A DNA stretch of 5,565 nucleotides, taken from the NCBI GenBank assembly GCA_000433515.1, contig FR891145.1, positions 3,288-8,852 on the forward strand. Direction: 5' to 3'. Positions 1 through 5,565 of this stretch are shown here, in pieces (positions within the stretch are counted from its first letter, which is position 1; each line of letters starts with the position of its first letter). A program made the translations under genes and the position numbers. The notes beneath the pieces are model-generated. The model saw only the letters and a list, made by a program, of their open reading frames with translations. It was not told where the DNA came from and searched no databases. This DNA is from Candidatus Colimorpha enterica (lineage in GTDB: Bacteria; Bacillota; Clostridia; Oscillospirales; CAG-272).

Positions 1-422
1 TTCATCCAGAGGATCTTGCCCGCCGTGAAGCCGGTGAGCATTCCGTTGTTCGTCATTGAGATAAGCCTGTCAAGCCCGCCTGCCGCGCTGATTATCTCTT
101 TACACTGTTTTTCCGTCCGCTGGTCGTTCCAGAGTATCGCCGGGCGGACGACGCGATTCTCCGCATCAAGGGCAACCATGCCGTGCATCTGACCGGAGAG
201 CCCGACACCGGCGATTTCGTATCCCGAAAGCTGAGGAATCAGCTTTTTCAGCCCGGCTGCCGCGGCGTTCCACCAGTCGTCCGGATTCTGTTCCGTCCAG
301 CCGGGGTTCGGGGTGTATATCGGGTACTCTGTGACATTGCTTCCGACAACGCGGCAGTTTTCGTCAACCGCAAGCACTTTAACACCCGATGTTCCTATGT
401 CTGTTCCAATAATAACCTTCAT
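1..422 (-). CDS. xylB: Xylulokinase (FGGY carbohydrate kinase), N-terminal part, runs off the left edge
   Basis: FGGY-family kinase expected to phosphorylate D-xylulose with ATP to xylulose 5-phosphate, a cytoplasmic step feeding the pentose phosphate pathway. Only the first 140 residues of a family normally near 490-510 residues are present. Visible motifs are the N-terminal phosphate-binding loop DIGTSGVK (residues 8-15, Asp8 being the conserved acidic residue), GWTEQNPDDWW (41-51), the substrate-binding segment SGQMHGMV (76-83), and PAILWNDQRT (94-103). The QMHG and WND motifs closely match xylulokinases rather than glycerol or gluconate kinases. The ATG at 422-420 is preceded by AAAGGA (439-434), 11 bases away, and by a near-consensus promoter. 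It lies downstream of the DUF4037 gene on the same strand but has its own promoter, so it is probably a separate transcription unit. Substrate identity is inferred from family similarity; a related ketose kinase is the main alternative. Confidence 0.92.
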   Translation of the reverse strand, partial: MKVIIGTDIGTSGVKVLAVDENCRVVGSNVTEYPIYTPNPGWTEQNPDDWWNAAAAGLKKLIPQLSGYEIAGVGLSGQMHGMVALDAENRVVRPAILWNDQRTEKQCKEIISAAGGLDRLISMTNNGMLTGFTAGKILWM

Positions 423-455
423 GACTGATCCCGTCCTTTATATTTCTATAACGAT

Positions 456-484
456 ATTGTACCACTCATGCCCGCTGTTGTCAA
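456..484 (-). promoter_or_regulatory. Near-consensus housekeeping-sigma promoter of the xylulokinase gene
   Basis: Reading the minus strand, TTGACA (484-479) is followed by a 17-base spacer and TACAAT (461-456). The -35 is a perfect match, the -10 has one mismatch, and the spacing is optimal. The predicted start is near 449, leaving a leader of about 27 bases. The -35 box begins only three bases past the stop codon of the DUF4037 gene, and no terminator separates the two. An imperfectly placed AT dyad TTATA-N4-TATAA (438-451) overlaps the predicted start site and could be an operator, but this is weak. Confidence 0.8.
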
Positions 485-487
485 GTC

Positions 488-1396
488 TTATTCCATGATG
501 TGCATGGCGGAAAGCTCTCTGTCACGTATCTTTGCGGCGATGCGGTATGCATGAGGCTCAAGGTACCGCTCGCTTCCGCAGGTATAACCGCCGTCGGTCA
601 AAAGGCGCAGAAGATGTGCGGAAATTCTTTCGACCGCTCCGGCACACTCCGTGGGATCGAACGTCACAAGCAGCTTTTCAAGCTCTTCCGCAATCCCGGC
701 GCCGCGCTCAAGCTGACGCATACCCCTGAAGAGCCATTTGTAGAACGGCGGGTGTTTCCGGTTCAGGTAATATACGCTGAACGCGATATTCTGACAGAAG
801 CCGTCAAGTGCAAGTCTTGACGCTCCGATCTCTCCGTGCCTTATACAGCGGGAATAATTGTACTGCCCGTACTGCGCCGCCATTATCACCGCGCGGGAGA
901 GCTTTTTTGTCCGGACATCGGCGGGGATACCGTTTATAATCATGTTGCGCATATAGGTGAAGTCGGTCGCGCCGTCGGTGAACACCCTTCCGTTTGACGC
1001 GGCGGCAAGCGCATAATCGGGGATATTCAGCCATTCCGCCGGGGTTTCCGGCACCGTGCCGTATCCGATGAGCGACCGGTAGAATTCTCCACTGGAAAAG
1101 ACTCCGCGGCGCTTTCCGGAGGCTGTTCTGCGGGCGGCTCTTTCAAGCCCCATGTAGCGGTCGGGGAGCGAAAGCAGACGCCCCTCAAGCACAGGGGCGA
1201 CATCGCTGTATGCGCTGTCATCGACCCACAGGCAGAAATCCGCGCCGACGTCATGATCGAGCGATATCTCATCGTCATAGCCGAAGCACTCCGAGCCGTT
1301 TCCGACGAGTCCTGCCGAAACGCAGTCCTCAAATCCGCGTATAACGTCGGCTCCGTATTCGCGGAAGAATCGTTCACAAAGATCTATTACGTGCAT
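488..1396 (-). CDS. DUF4037-family protein, putative nucleotidyltransferase
   Basis: A 302-residue soluble protein with no signal peptide or membrane segment. Residues 32-53 hold a conserved block: GNGSE, then DDEIS (41-45), then LDHDVGADF. G34-S35 followed by eleven residues and D47-H-D49 fits the nucleotidyltransferase-fold signature G[GS]-x(9-13)-[DE]-h-[DE]-h, and the whole block resembles the DUF4037 family as I remember it. The rest is mostly helical; the aromatic segment HPPFYKWLFRGMRQL (215-229) also looks family-typical. Substrate and biological role are unknown. I chose the ATG at 1396-1394 because GGAGGAG (1407-1401) sits directly before it. An in-frame ATG at 1489 would add 31 Arg-rich residues that merely shadow the upstream gene. 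The start lies inside the 3' end of the TPR gene (23-base overlap), implying coupled translation. Alternatives include an aminoglycoside-type nucleotidyltransferase or a catalytically inactive relative. Confidence 0.8.
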   Translation of the reverse strand: MHVIDLCERFFREYGADVIRGFEDCVSAGLVGNGSECFGYDDEISLDHDVGADFCLWVDDSAYSDVAPVLEGRLLSLPDRYMGLERAARRTASGKRRGVFSSGEFYRSLIGYGTVPETPAEWLNIPDYALAAASNGRVFTDGATDFTYMRNMIINGIPADVRTKKLSRAVIMAAQYGQYNYSRCIRHGEIGASRLALDGFCQNIAFSVYYLNRKHPPFYKWLFRGMRQLERGAGIAEELEKLLVTFDPTECAGAVERISAHLLRLLTDGGYTCGSERYLEPHAYRIAAKIRDRELSAMHIME

Positions 1397-2117
1397 ATAT
1401 CTCCTCCGCCGTATTGTCAAGCTCCTTTTCCGCCGCAAAAAAACCGAAATAGCCGACAGACGGTGCGCATTTGCGGCAGGTGAAGGCATAATAACCGTCC
1501 CTGCGGTCGTCCGGCACCGATTTCAGGACGGCGAGCGCGTTTTTTATGCACATTTCGGTCTTTTCGTAGTCCTCTGATGCCTCATAAAGATGAGCCATGT
1601 TGACATATGTGTTGGCTGTGTCGCATTCCTTTTCCGGGCAGCGGGACAGGACGGTAAGGGCGGCGGCGAATTTCTCTTCCGCTTCACGATACCGTCCGAG
1701 GTCGCAGAGGGCAAGGGCATAGTTATTGCACAGTCCGGCCATCCGGCTGTCATAGGTCGGAAGGAGTGCCGAATAGACCGCCTTTGCCTTTTCGTAATAC
1801 GGGATCGCCCGTTCTGCCATGCCGAACGCCTTGAGGGTGGTGGCGGCGTTGAGCTCTGCCGTTGCGCCGGCGATGCTGCCGTCAAGCCCCATGCGGGATG
1901 ACAGGGAAAGCCCGGTGTCTATTGATTCAAGTCCTCTTTCCCGCTCTCCGGTCTTGCGGTAATAGCCCATCATTTCGTTAAGCACTGCGAAAAGAAGGCG
2001 GTCGTCGCGGTTTGTCTCTGCCTCTTTTCTGACGGAACGGAGGAACTTGCCGGCTCCGTTCATATCCTCCCGGTCGAAAAAGCTGTCGAGCTGTTTTATG
2101 AATTCTTCGGTTGTCAT
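1374..2117 (-). CDS. Tetratricopeptide-repeat protein paired with the DUF4037 gene
   Basis: A 247-residue soluble, largely helical protein. At least three TPR-like helix pairs are visible, at roughly residues 84-119, 126-159 and 167-200. Each shows the TPR pattern of small residues in helix A and a conserved Ala/Tyr in helix B, for example NNYALALCDLGRYREAEEKF (131-150) and NMAHLYEASEDYEKTEMCI (173-191). A degenerate repeat may lie at 40-75. The C-terminal segment 209-230 (FAAEK near the end, CRKC at 214-217, aromatic YFGFF) is not TPR-like and may be a family-specific tail. TPR arrays bind proteins or peptides, so a partner role is likely, and the overlapping DUF4037 product is the obvious candidate. 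The ATG at 2117 has AGGAG (2129-2125) seven bases upstream. The gene follows the LysR gene after 32 bases with no terminator, so cotranscription is likely. No enzymatic function is visible. Confidence 0.8.
   Translation of the reverse strand: MTTEEFIKQLDSFFDREDMNGAGKFLRSVRKEAETNRDDRLLFAVLNEMMGYYRKTGERERGLESIDTGLSLSSRMGLDGSIAGATAELNAATTLKAFGMAERAIPYYEKAKAVYSALLPTYDSRMAGLCNNYALALCDLGRYREAEEKFAAALTVLSRCPEKECDTANTYVNMAHLYEASEDYEKTEMCIKNALAVLKSVPDDRRDGYYAFTCRKCAPSVGYFGFFAAEKELDNTAEEIYARNRSL
1401..1407 (-). promoter_or_regulatory. Ribosome binding site that decides the DUF4037 start
   Basis: GGAGGAG on the minus strand, ending four bases before the ATG at 1396. It lies inside the coding sequence of the upstream TPR gene. 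It supports the shorter 302-residue product over the 333-residue in-frame extension and suggests reinitiation by ribosomes finishing the TPR gene. Confidence 0.75.
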
Positions 2118-2149
2118 GATTTTTCTCCTGATATTCCGCTGAGCGTATC

Positions 2150-3064
2150 TTACTGACCGGAAGCGGCTGCACTGTTCATAACGGTTGACCCGTATATCTT
2201 GATTATTTCGCCGAGCACATCGGTATGGGCGAAGTCCCTGTTGTAGACGATCTTTGTTTCACGCACCATTGACAGATTTTCGATCGGCAGGGCGGCGATC
2301 TTGTTTTTTCTCAGTTCGTCGAGGCAGGCACTTCGCGGCAGCACCGATACACCGAGATCCTTTCGGACAAGGTCCTTTATTGTGGCAATGTTGTCAACCT
2401 CCAGCCTGACGTCAAACGCCTGAATGGACTCGTTGTTGCTTTCAAGTGCCGATTCGAACAGCGTTCTTGTCGCCGACGAGGGTGTGCGGAGGATCATGTT
2501 CTGCTTTTTCAGTTCGGCAAGAGTTACCGCGCTTTTTTTAGCAAGAGGATTGTCCACCGACATCACGCAGGTGAGATAATCGGTATCGAGAAGCATCGAC
2601 GAGAACCGGCTGTCGTTATACGCGCCGTCAACTATTGCCAGATCTATCTCATAGTTCTCAAGCATATCATAAAGATTATTTATTGTATCAGTAAAAAGAA
2701 TAATCTTCAGGTTTCCTCTTTCGTTGCTGTATTTTGCAAGTGCGGCGGCGGTCAGGTTGCTCTCGGAGGTGTGGGTTATCCCTATCTTCAGAAGAGAAAA
2801 CTGCTTATCGGCGTTCCGGAGTTCAAGACGCATTTTTTCGTCAAGCGCGTTCATTCTCCGGGCATATCTGACGGCAATCTCGCCGTGCGGAGTCAGTTTC
2901 AGTCCTGCTCTGCTCCTTATAAACAGCGGGAAGCCCATCTCGTCCTCAAGCTGCTTTATGTGATGGCTTACGGCGGGCTGAGTCATATTGAGCATCTCGG
3001 CGGCGCGCGTGAAGTTCCTGCATTCCGCGACAGCAAGCATCGTCTGCATTTTTACATCGGGCAT
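2150..3064 (-). CDS. LysR-family transcriptional regulator
   Basis: A 304-residue cytoplasmic DNA-binding regulator of typical family length. The N-terminal winged helix-turn-helix covers about residues 4-62, with the classic FTRAAEMLNMTQPAVSHHIK core (18-37), followed by QLEDEMGFPLFIR and LTPHGE. A linker helix (about 63-88) leads to a LysR substrate-binding domain (about 90-295) with family-typical strands near LLKIGI (91-96), IDLAIVDG and LGVSVLPRSA. The ligand cannot be read from sequence. I prefer the ATG at 3064-3062: AAGGAG (3076-3071) lies six bases before it, whereas the ATG at 3079 has no recognisable ribosome binding site. The gene diverges from the antiporter operon across an intergenic region holding an operator-like dyad, a usual arrangement for regulators of this family. 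It also heads the TPR-DUF4037 cluster, so those genes, the antiporter operon, or both may be targets. Confidence 0.95.
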   Translation of the reverse strand: MPDVKMQTMLAVAECRNFTRAAEMLNMTQPAVSHHIKQLEDEMGFPLFIRSRAGLKLTPHGEIAVRYARRMNALDEKMRLELRNADKQFSLLKIGITHTSESNLTAAALAKYSNERGNLKIILFTDTINNLYDMLENYEIDLAIVDGAYNDSRFSSMLLDTDYLTCVMSVDNPLAKKSAVTLAELKKQNMILRTPSSATRTLFESALESNNESIQAFDVRLEVDNIATIKDLVRKDLGVSVLPRSACLDELRKNKIAALPIENLSMVRETKIVYNRDFAHTDVLGEIIKIYGSTVMNSAAASGQ

Positions 3065-3070
3065 TTTCTT

Positions 3071-3076
3071 CTCCTT
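3071..3076 (-). promoter_or_regulatory. Ribosome binding site that decides the LysR start
   Basis: AAGGAG on the minus strand, six bases before the ATG at 3064. It overlaps codons that would belong to a five-residue-longer product beginning at 3079, whose own upstream sequence is AT-rich with no purine-rich site. This favours the shorter 304-residue form. Confidence 0.75.
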
Positions 3077-3112
3077 CATTACGAAAATTTATATGTATCA
3101 AAAATAATATCA

Positions 3113-3129
3113 TTTGCATTTATCGCAAA
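3113..3129. promoter_or_regulatory. Candidate LysR-type operator dyad
   Basis: A 17-base inverted repeat TTTGC-N7-GCAAA. It contains the T-N11-A arrangement (T3115, A3127) typical of LysR-family recognition sites. A second, nearly concentric inverted repeat flanks it: ATAATAT (3104-3110) and ATATTAT (3131-3137). The dyad covers the predicted lysR transcription start and the -35 box of the divergent promoter. Binding by the adjacent LysR protein is inferred. Confidence 0.5.
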
Positions 3130-3142
3130 AATATTATATCAT
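3114..3142 (+). promoter_or_regulatory. Candidate promoter of the antiporter-MgtC operon
   Basis: TTGCAT (3114-3119), a 17-base spacer, and TATCAT (3137-3142) on the plus strand. The -10 box is weaker than its divergent counterpart and the -35 lies inside an operator-like dyad, so the promoter could depend on or be blocked by a regulator. The predicted start is near 3149, leaving a leader of about 57 bases. The surrounding sequence is very AT-rich, so chance matches are possible. Confidence 0.45.
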
Positions 3143-3161
3143 ATAGAAGGACGGAATGCAA
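3133..3161 (-). promoter_or_regulatory. Promoter of the lysR-TPR-DUF4037 cluster
   Basis: On the minus strand, TTGCAT (3161-3156) is followed by a 17-base spacer and a perfect TATAAT (3138-3133). The predicted transcription start is near 3126, giving a leader of about 60 bases before the LysR start. It overlaps the oppositely directed antiporter promoter, and the predicted start falls within the dyad at 3113-3129, consistent with autoregulation. Confidence 0.65.
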
Positions 3162-3191
3162 TACATTTTTTCGCAGCACATGCAAATACAT
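3156..3191 (+). repeat. Near-identical direct repeats ATGCAATACAT and ATGCAAATACAT
   Basis: ATGCAATACAT at 3156-3166 and ATGCAAATACAT at 3180-3191 differ by one inserted A, and their starts are 24 bases apart. The same ATGCAAAT core occurs in the opposite orientation at 3112-3119. The copies lie between the antiporter promoter and its ribosome binding site and may be additional regulator contacts. In AT-rich sequence this could partly be chance. Confidence 0.45.
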
Positions 3192-3205
3192 AACGAGGAG
3201 CATTT

Positions 3206-4651
3206 ATGCTTACACCAATATATGAAAAACTGCACATCACGTCGTCGGTTTCGGCAATAATCATCTCGCTTGCGCTTATGCTGATCGGCGGATTCCTCAT
3301 GACGCGCATAACCAAGCGTCTTAAGCTGCCGAATGTTACGGCATATATTCTTGCGGGGATCATTCTCGGTCCGTTCTGCCTGAATCTGGTGCCGGGGAAG
3401 GTCATTGGCGGCATGAGCTTCATTGCCGACATTGCGCTTGCCTTCATCGCTTTCTCGACCGGAGAATTCTTTAAGCTCTCCGCGCTGAAAAAGAACGGTG
3501 CAAAGACTGTTGTCATCACGGTGCTTGAGGCGTTCCTTGCCTCTGTTCTTGTTTTCTGCGTGTGCTTTCTGCTGCTGCGGCTTGAATTCAATTTTTCGAT
3601 AGTTCTCGCCGCGCTTGCCGCCGCGACAGCACCTGCGTCAACCGTCATGACAATACGTCAGACCGGTGCAAAGGGAGATTTTGTCGACACGCTCCTTCAG
3701 GTCGTGGCGCTTGACGATGTTGTCGGGCTTGTTGCTTACAGCATTGCTGTCTCGGTGGCGGTAGCCTCTTCGACCGGGACATTTGAGCTTCTGTCGGTCA
3801 TAAAGCCCCTCCTTCTGAACCTGCTTGTTTTCGCTCTCGGCGGAGGGTTCGGGTTTGTTCTGAAATGGATGCTTTTCAAACGTTCGACCGACAACCGGCT
3901 TATTGTAGCCGTTGCGCTGCTTTTCTCCTTCTGCGGGATATGCGCCCTTCTTGACGTTTCGCCGCTTCTGGGATGCATGGCAATGGGGATGGTATACATA
4001 AACGCAACCGACGACGAGCGGCTGTTCAAGCAGCTCAACTACTTCTCTCCGCCGATACTGCTTCTGTTTTTTGTTCGTTCCGGTCTGAATTTCGATCTGA
4101 GCGCTCTTGTAAACACCTCGGACATCATCGGCGGGGTACCGCTGATCCTTATCGGCGTGGTGTATTTCATCGTCCGTATCGCAGGGAAATATGCCGGGGC
4201 ATATATCGGCTGTCTGATAACGAAAAAGGACAGATCGGTGCGCAATTATCTGGGGCTTGCGCTTATCCCTCAGGCGGGGGTCGCGATAGGACTTGCGGCG
4301 ATGGGGGCGCGGGCTCTCGGAGGAGGTGCCGGGACGGCGCTTGAAACGATAATTCTCGCCTCAAGCGTGCTGTATGAGCTTATCGGTCCTGCCTGCGCAA
4401 AGCTGTCGCTCTACCTCTCTCATTCCTATTCGGATAAGCTTGAGGACATAACCGACACACCGGAAACCGATGAGAACGGGAACAAAAAGAGCGAGGTCGA
4501 GCTGCTTATCGAGCGGATACAGGCGATTCAGAAAGAGCTTCCGGAGCACAAAGACCCGTATTACGAGGACGAGAAGGCATTTTCCGATGCCGCCGAGGAG
4601 CATTACGCAATGCTGAACCGTTCGCTTTCGAACACAAGGAGGAAAAGATAA
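3206..4651 (+). CDS. Cation:proton antiporter (Na+/H+ exchanger family, CPA type)
   Basis: A 481-residue inner-membrane protein expected to exchange Na+ or K+ for H+. About twelve to thirteen hydrophobic segments span residues 14-400. Family landmarks are LPNVTAYILAGIILGP (41-56), the unwound-helix segment ATAPAST (140-146), VVALDDVVGL (166-175) with the ion-binding pair D170-D171, FFVRSGLNFDL (288-298), RIAGKYAG (324-331) with a Lys at 328 where CPA2 members commonly carry one, and IPQAGVAIGLA (354-364). A DD pair rather than ND suggests electrogenic exchange by analogy with characterised members, and ion choice cannot be read. The tail (about 408-481) is short, highly charged and cytoplasmic, and lacks the RCK/TrkA-N domain seen in KefC-like relatives. 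The start has GAGGAG (3195-3200) five bases upstream. The stop overlaps the MgtC-family start by one base. It is divergent from lysR and possibly controlled by it. Confidence 0.93.
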   Translation: MLTPIYEKLHITSSVSAIIISLALMLIGGFLMTRITKRLKLPNVTAYILAGIILGPFCLNLVPGKVIGGMSFIADIALAFIAFSTGEFFKLSALKKNGAKTVVITVLEAFLASVLVFCVCFLLLRLEFNFSIVLAALAAATAPASTVMTIRQTGAKGDFVDTLLQVVALDDVVGLVAYSIAVSVAVASSTGTFELLSVIKPLLLNLLVFALGGGFGFVLKWMLFKRSTDNRLIVAVALLFSFCGICALLDVSPLLGCMAMGMVYINATDDERLFKQLNYFSPPILLLFFVRSGLNFDLSALVNTSDIIGGVPLILIGVVYFIVRIAGKYAGAYIGCLITKKDRSVRNYLGLALIPQAGVAIGLAAMGARALGGGAGTALETIILASSVLYELIGPACAKLSLYLSHSYSDKLEDITDTPETDENGNKKSEVELLIERIQAIQKELPEHKDPYYEDEKAFSDAAEEHYAMLNRSLSNTRRKR

Positions 4652-5373
4652 TGAATTATTACGATCCGATAGCGGCTTACCTTGGGGAGTGGTCGCAGAC
4701 GCTGAACACCGGTTCGGTGCTCCTGCGCATCGGAATTATGGTGCTGCTGGCATCGGTGATCGGGTGCGAGCGGTCGAGCAAGCGGCATTCTGCGGGGCTT
4801 CGGACATTCGTTCTTGTTTCGTTTGCCTCGACGGTGTCTATGATACTTGACGTATATCTGATGAGCACATTTTCGTCAAGACTTCCCGTGATCTCCTGTG
4901 CCACCGTTATTGCCGCCGCGCTGATAAGCGGGAATTCCATCCTGTTCAGCTCCCGGAGCCAGATAAAGGGGCTTACGACGTCGGCGGGGCTGTGGGCGTG
5001 CAGCATACTCGGGTTTGCGATCGGGGCGGGGCTTTACACTGTCACGCTTATCGTTTTTCTGTTTCTGATTTGCATTCTTGCCTGTTTTCCGTCTGTCGAA
5101 GCCTATCTGAAAAACCGCTCAAATTACTTTGAGATTCACCTTGAGCTTAAAAGCTGTGAATATCTTCGGGATTTTGTCACCGTCAGCCGGCGGCTGGGGC
5201 TGAGGATCGACGATATCGAGGCAAATCAGGCCTATTCGGGTTCGGGGCTGAGCGTATTTACCGTGACATTCACCATATGCAGTGAGCAGCTCAAGAAATA
5301 CAAGACCCACAAAGAGATAATCGAGGCGCTCTCTTCTCTTGACTACATTTATCACGTCGAGGAAATGAGATAA
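4651..5373 (+). CDS. MgtC/SapB-family membrane protein with C-terminal ACT-like domain
   Basis: A 240-residue protein. About four to five membrane segments lie within residues 22-147, followed by a soluble domain (about 158-240) whose alternating strand and helix pattern resembles the ACT-like C-terminus of MgtC. Family motifs are IGCERSS (37-43), AGLRTFVLV (48-56), and the block KGLTTSAGLWACSILGFAIG (106-125). Characterised MgtC proteins act in Mg2+-limited growth and intracellular survival, and Salmonella MgtC inhibits the F1Fo ATP synthase. Whether this one does so is unknown. The usual GFLGAG-type segment is replaced by LISGNSILF (91-99), and the second acidic residue of the GxERE motif is Ser, so this is a divergent member. 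The ATG overlaps the antiporter stop (TAATG) and is served by AAGGAGG (4636-4642), indicating a coupled two-gene operon. The pairing suggests a joint role in cation or pH homeostasis. Confidence 0.88.
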   Translation: MNYYDPIAAYLGEWSQTLNTGSVLLRIGIMVLLASVIGCERSSKRHSAGLRTFVLVSFASTVSMILDVYLMSTFSSRLPVISCATVIAAALISGNSILFSSRSQIKGLTTSAGLWACSILGFAIGAGLYTVTLIVFLFLICILACFPSVEAYLKNRSNYFEIHLELKSCEYLRDFVTVSRRLGLRIDDIEANQAYSGSGLSVFTVTFTICSEQLKKYKTHKEIIEALSSLDYIYHVEEMR

Positions 5374-5426
5374 AAAACGGCTGTCACATCGGATCAACCT
5401 GTGTGACAGCCGTTATTTTTTATTTT
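5372..5426. terminator. Bidirectional intrinsic terminator between the MgtC-family gene and pheT
   Basis: A perfect 13-base-pair stem, AACGGCTGTCACA (5376-5388) with TGTGACAGCCGTT (5402-5414), encloses a 13-base loop. On the plus strand it is followed by ATTTTTTATTTT (5415-5426). On the minus strand the A-run at 5372-5377 supplies a U-tract. It therefore fits termination of both the antiporter-MgtC operon and the convergent pheT gene, and it begins at the stop codon of the former. Confidence 0.92.
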
Positions 5427-5436
5427 GCGGAGGATG

Positions 5437-5565
5437 TTATGTCCTCAGCACTATTCCGAGGGTACGGAGGTTTGCCACGATCTTATCGACAGCTGCCTGA
5501 ACCTCCTCCATCGAAAGGGTTCTTTCGTCTGACGAGAAGGTCAGACGCACGGTGACGCTCTTCAG
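5437..5565 (-). CDS. pheT: Phenylalanyl-tRNA synthetase beta subunit, C-terminal end, runs off the right edge
   Basis: Forty-two codons plus a TAA stop are visible on the minus strand. The peptide reads KSVTVRLTFSSDERTLSMEE (residues 2-21 of the fragment) and then a helix and strand ending in LGIVLRT. This matches the end of the ferredoxin-fold anticodon-binding (FDX-ACB) domain of PheT, where the RLTFxSxERTL motif and closing VDKIV helix are characteristic. PheT with PheS forms the tetrameric enzyme that charges tRNA-Phe. The remaining roughly 750 residues expected for the family lie beyond the window. The gene converges on the MgtC-family gene and shares its terminator. Confidence 0.9.
   Translation of the reverse strand: MKSVTVRLTFSSDERTLSMEEVQAAVDKIVANLRTLGIVLRT

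Noticed and set aside
183..428. 81-codon open frame on the plus strand near the left edge
   Set aside because: It lies wholly opposite the xylulokinase coding sequence, which has unmistakable family motifs.
1397..1489. Longer N-terminus for the DUF4037 protein starting at 1489
   Set aside because: The extra 31 residues are Arg-rich out-of-frame translation of the TPR gene, and a strong ribosome binding site marks the start at 1396.
488..2117. Toxin-antitoxin or defence system of the MNT/HEPN type
   Set aside because: The nucleotidyltransferase motif is present, but the protein is 302 residues rather than a small MNT, and neither it nor the TPR partner shows a convincing HEPN RNase motif.
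3080..3170. AT-rich patch as a sign of horizontal transfer
   Set aside because: It is confined to the divergent intergenic region and is explained by promoters and operator sequence; the flanking genes have ordinary composition for the window.
2771..3193. 140-codon open frame on the plus strand opposite lysR
   Set aside because: It is antisense to a clear LysR gene for nearly its whole length, shows no recognisable domain, and runs through the promoter region. It is a shadow of high-GC coding sequence.
3139..3648. 169-codon open frame on the minus strand opposite the antiporter start
   Set aside because: The antiporter frame has conserved motifs throughout, while this frame is low-complexity Ser/Ala/Met-rich and matches no family I recognise.

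Overview
The window carries six protein-coding genes and one short gene fragment, densely packed, with no RNA genes, insertion sequences or CRISPR array that I can see. Strong AGGAG-type ribosome binding sites, TTGACA/TATAAT-type promoters, intermediate-to-high GC and the style of the proteins suggest a bacterium of the Firmicutes, most likely a gut-type Clostridia (Oscillospiraceae-like) lineage. This placement is inference from style; no marker gene is complete enough to prove it.

Layout. At the left edge, on the minus strand, lies the first 140 codons of a xylulokinase (xylB-like FGGY sugar kinase), with its own near-consensus promoter immediately beyond the stop codon of the next gene. 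To its right is a three-gene minus-strand cluster, read right to left: a LysR-family regulator (3064-2150), a tetratricopeptide-repeat protein (2117-1374) and a DUF4037 putative nucleotidyltransferase (1396-488). The last two overlap by 23 bases and are probably translationally coupled. A 141-base AT-rich divergent intergenic region (3065-3205) holds back-to-back overlapping promoters and a LysR-type operator-like dyad. It separates this cluster from a plus-strand operon: a CPA-type cation:proton antiporter (3206-4651) joined by a one-base TAATG overlap to an MgtC/SapB-family membrane protein (4651-5373). A bidirectional hairpin terminator (5372-5426) separates this operon from the convergent 3' end of pheT (phenylalanyl-tRNA synthetase beta subunit) at the right edge.

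How the parts may work together. The simplest reading is that the LysR protein controls its own cluster and the divergent antiporter-MgtC operon through the shared intergenic region, linking a small-molecule signal to ion or pH homeostasis. The TPR-DUF4037 pair is the least understood element. Its second protein has a recognisable nucleotidyltransferase signature, but no substrate can be read from the sequence. The kinase and pheT appear to be unrelated neighbours.
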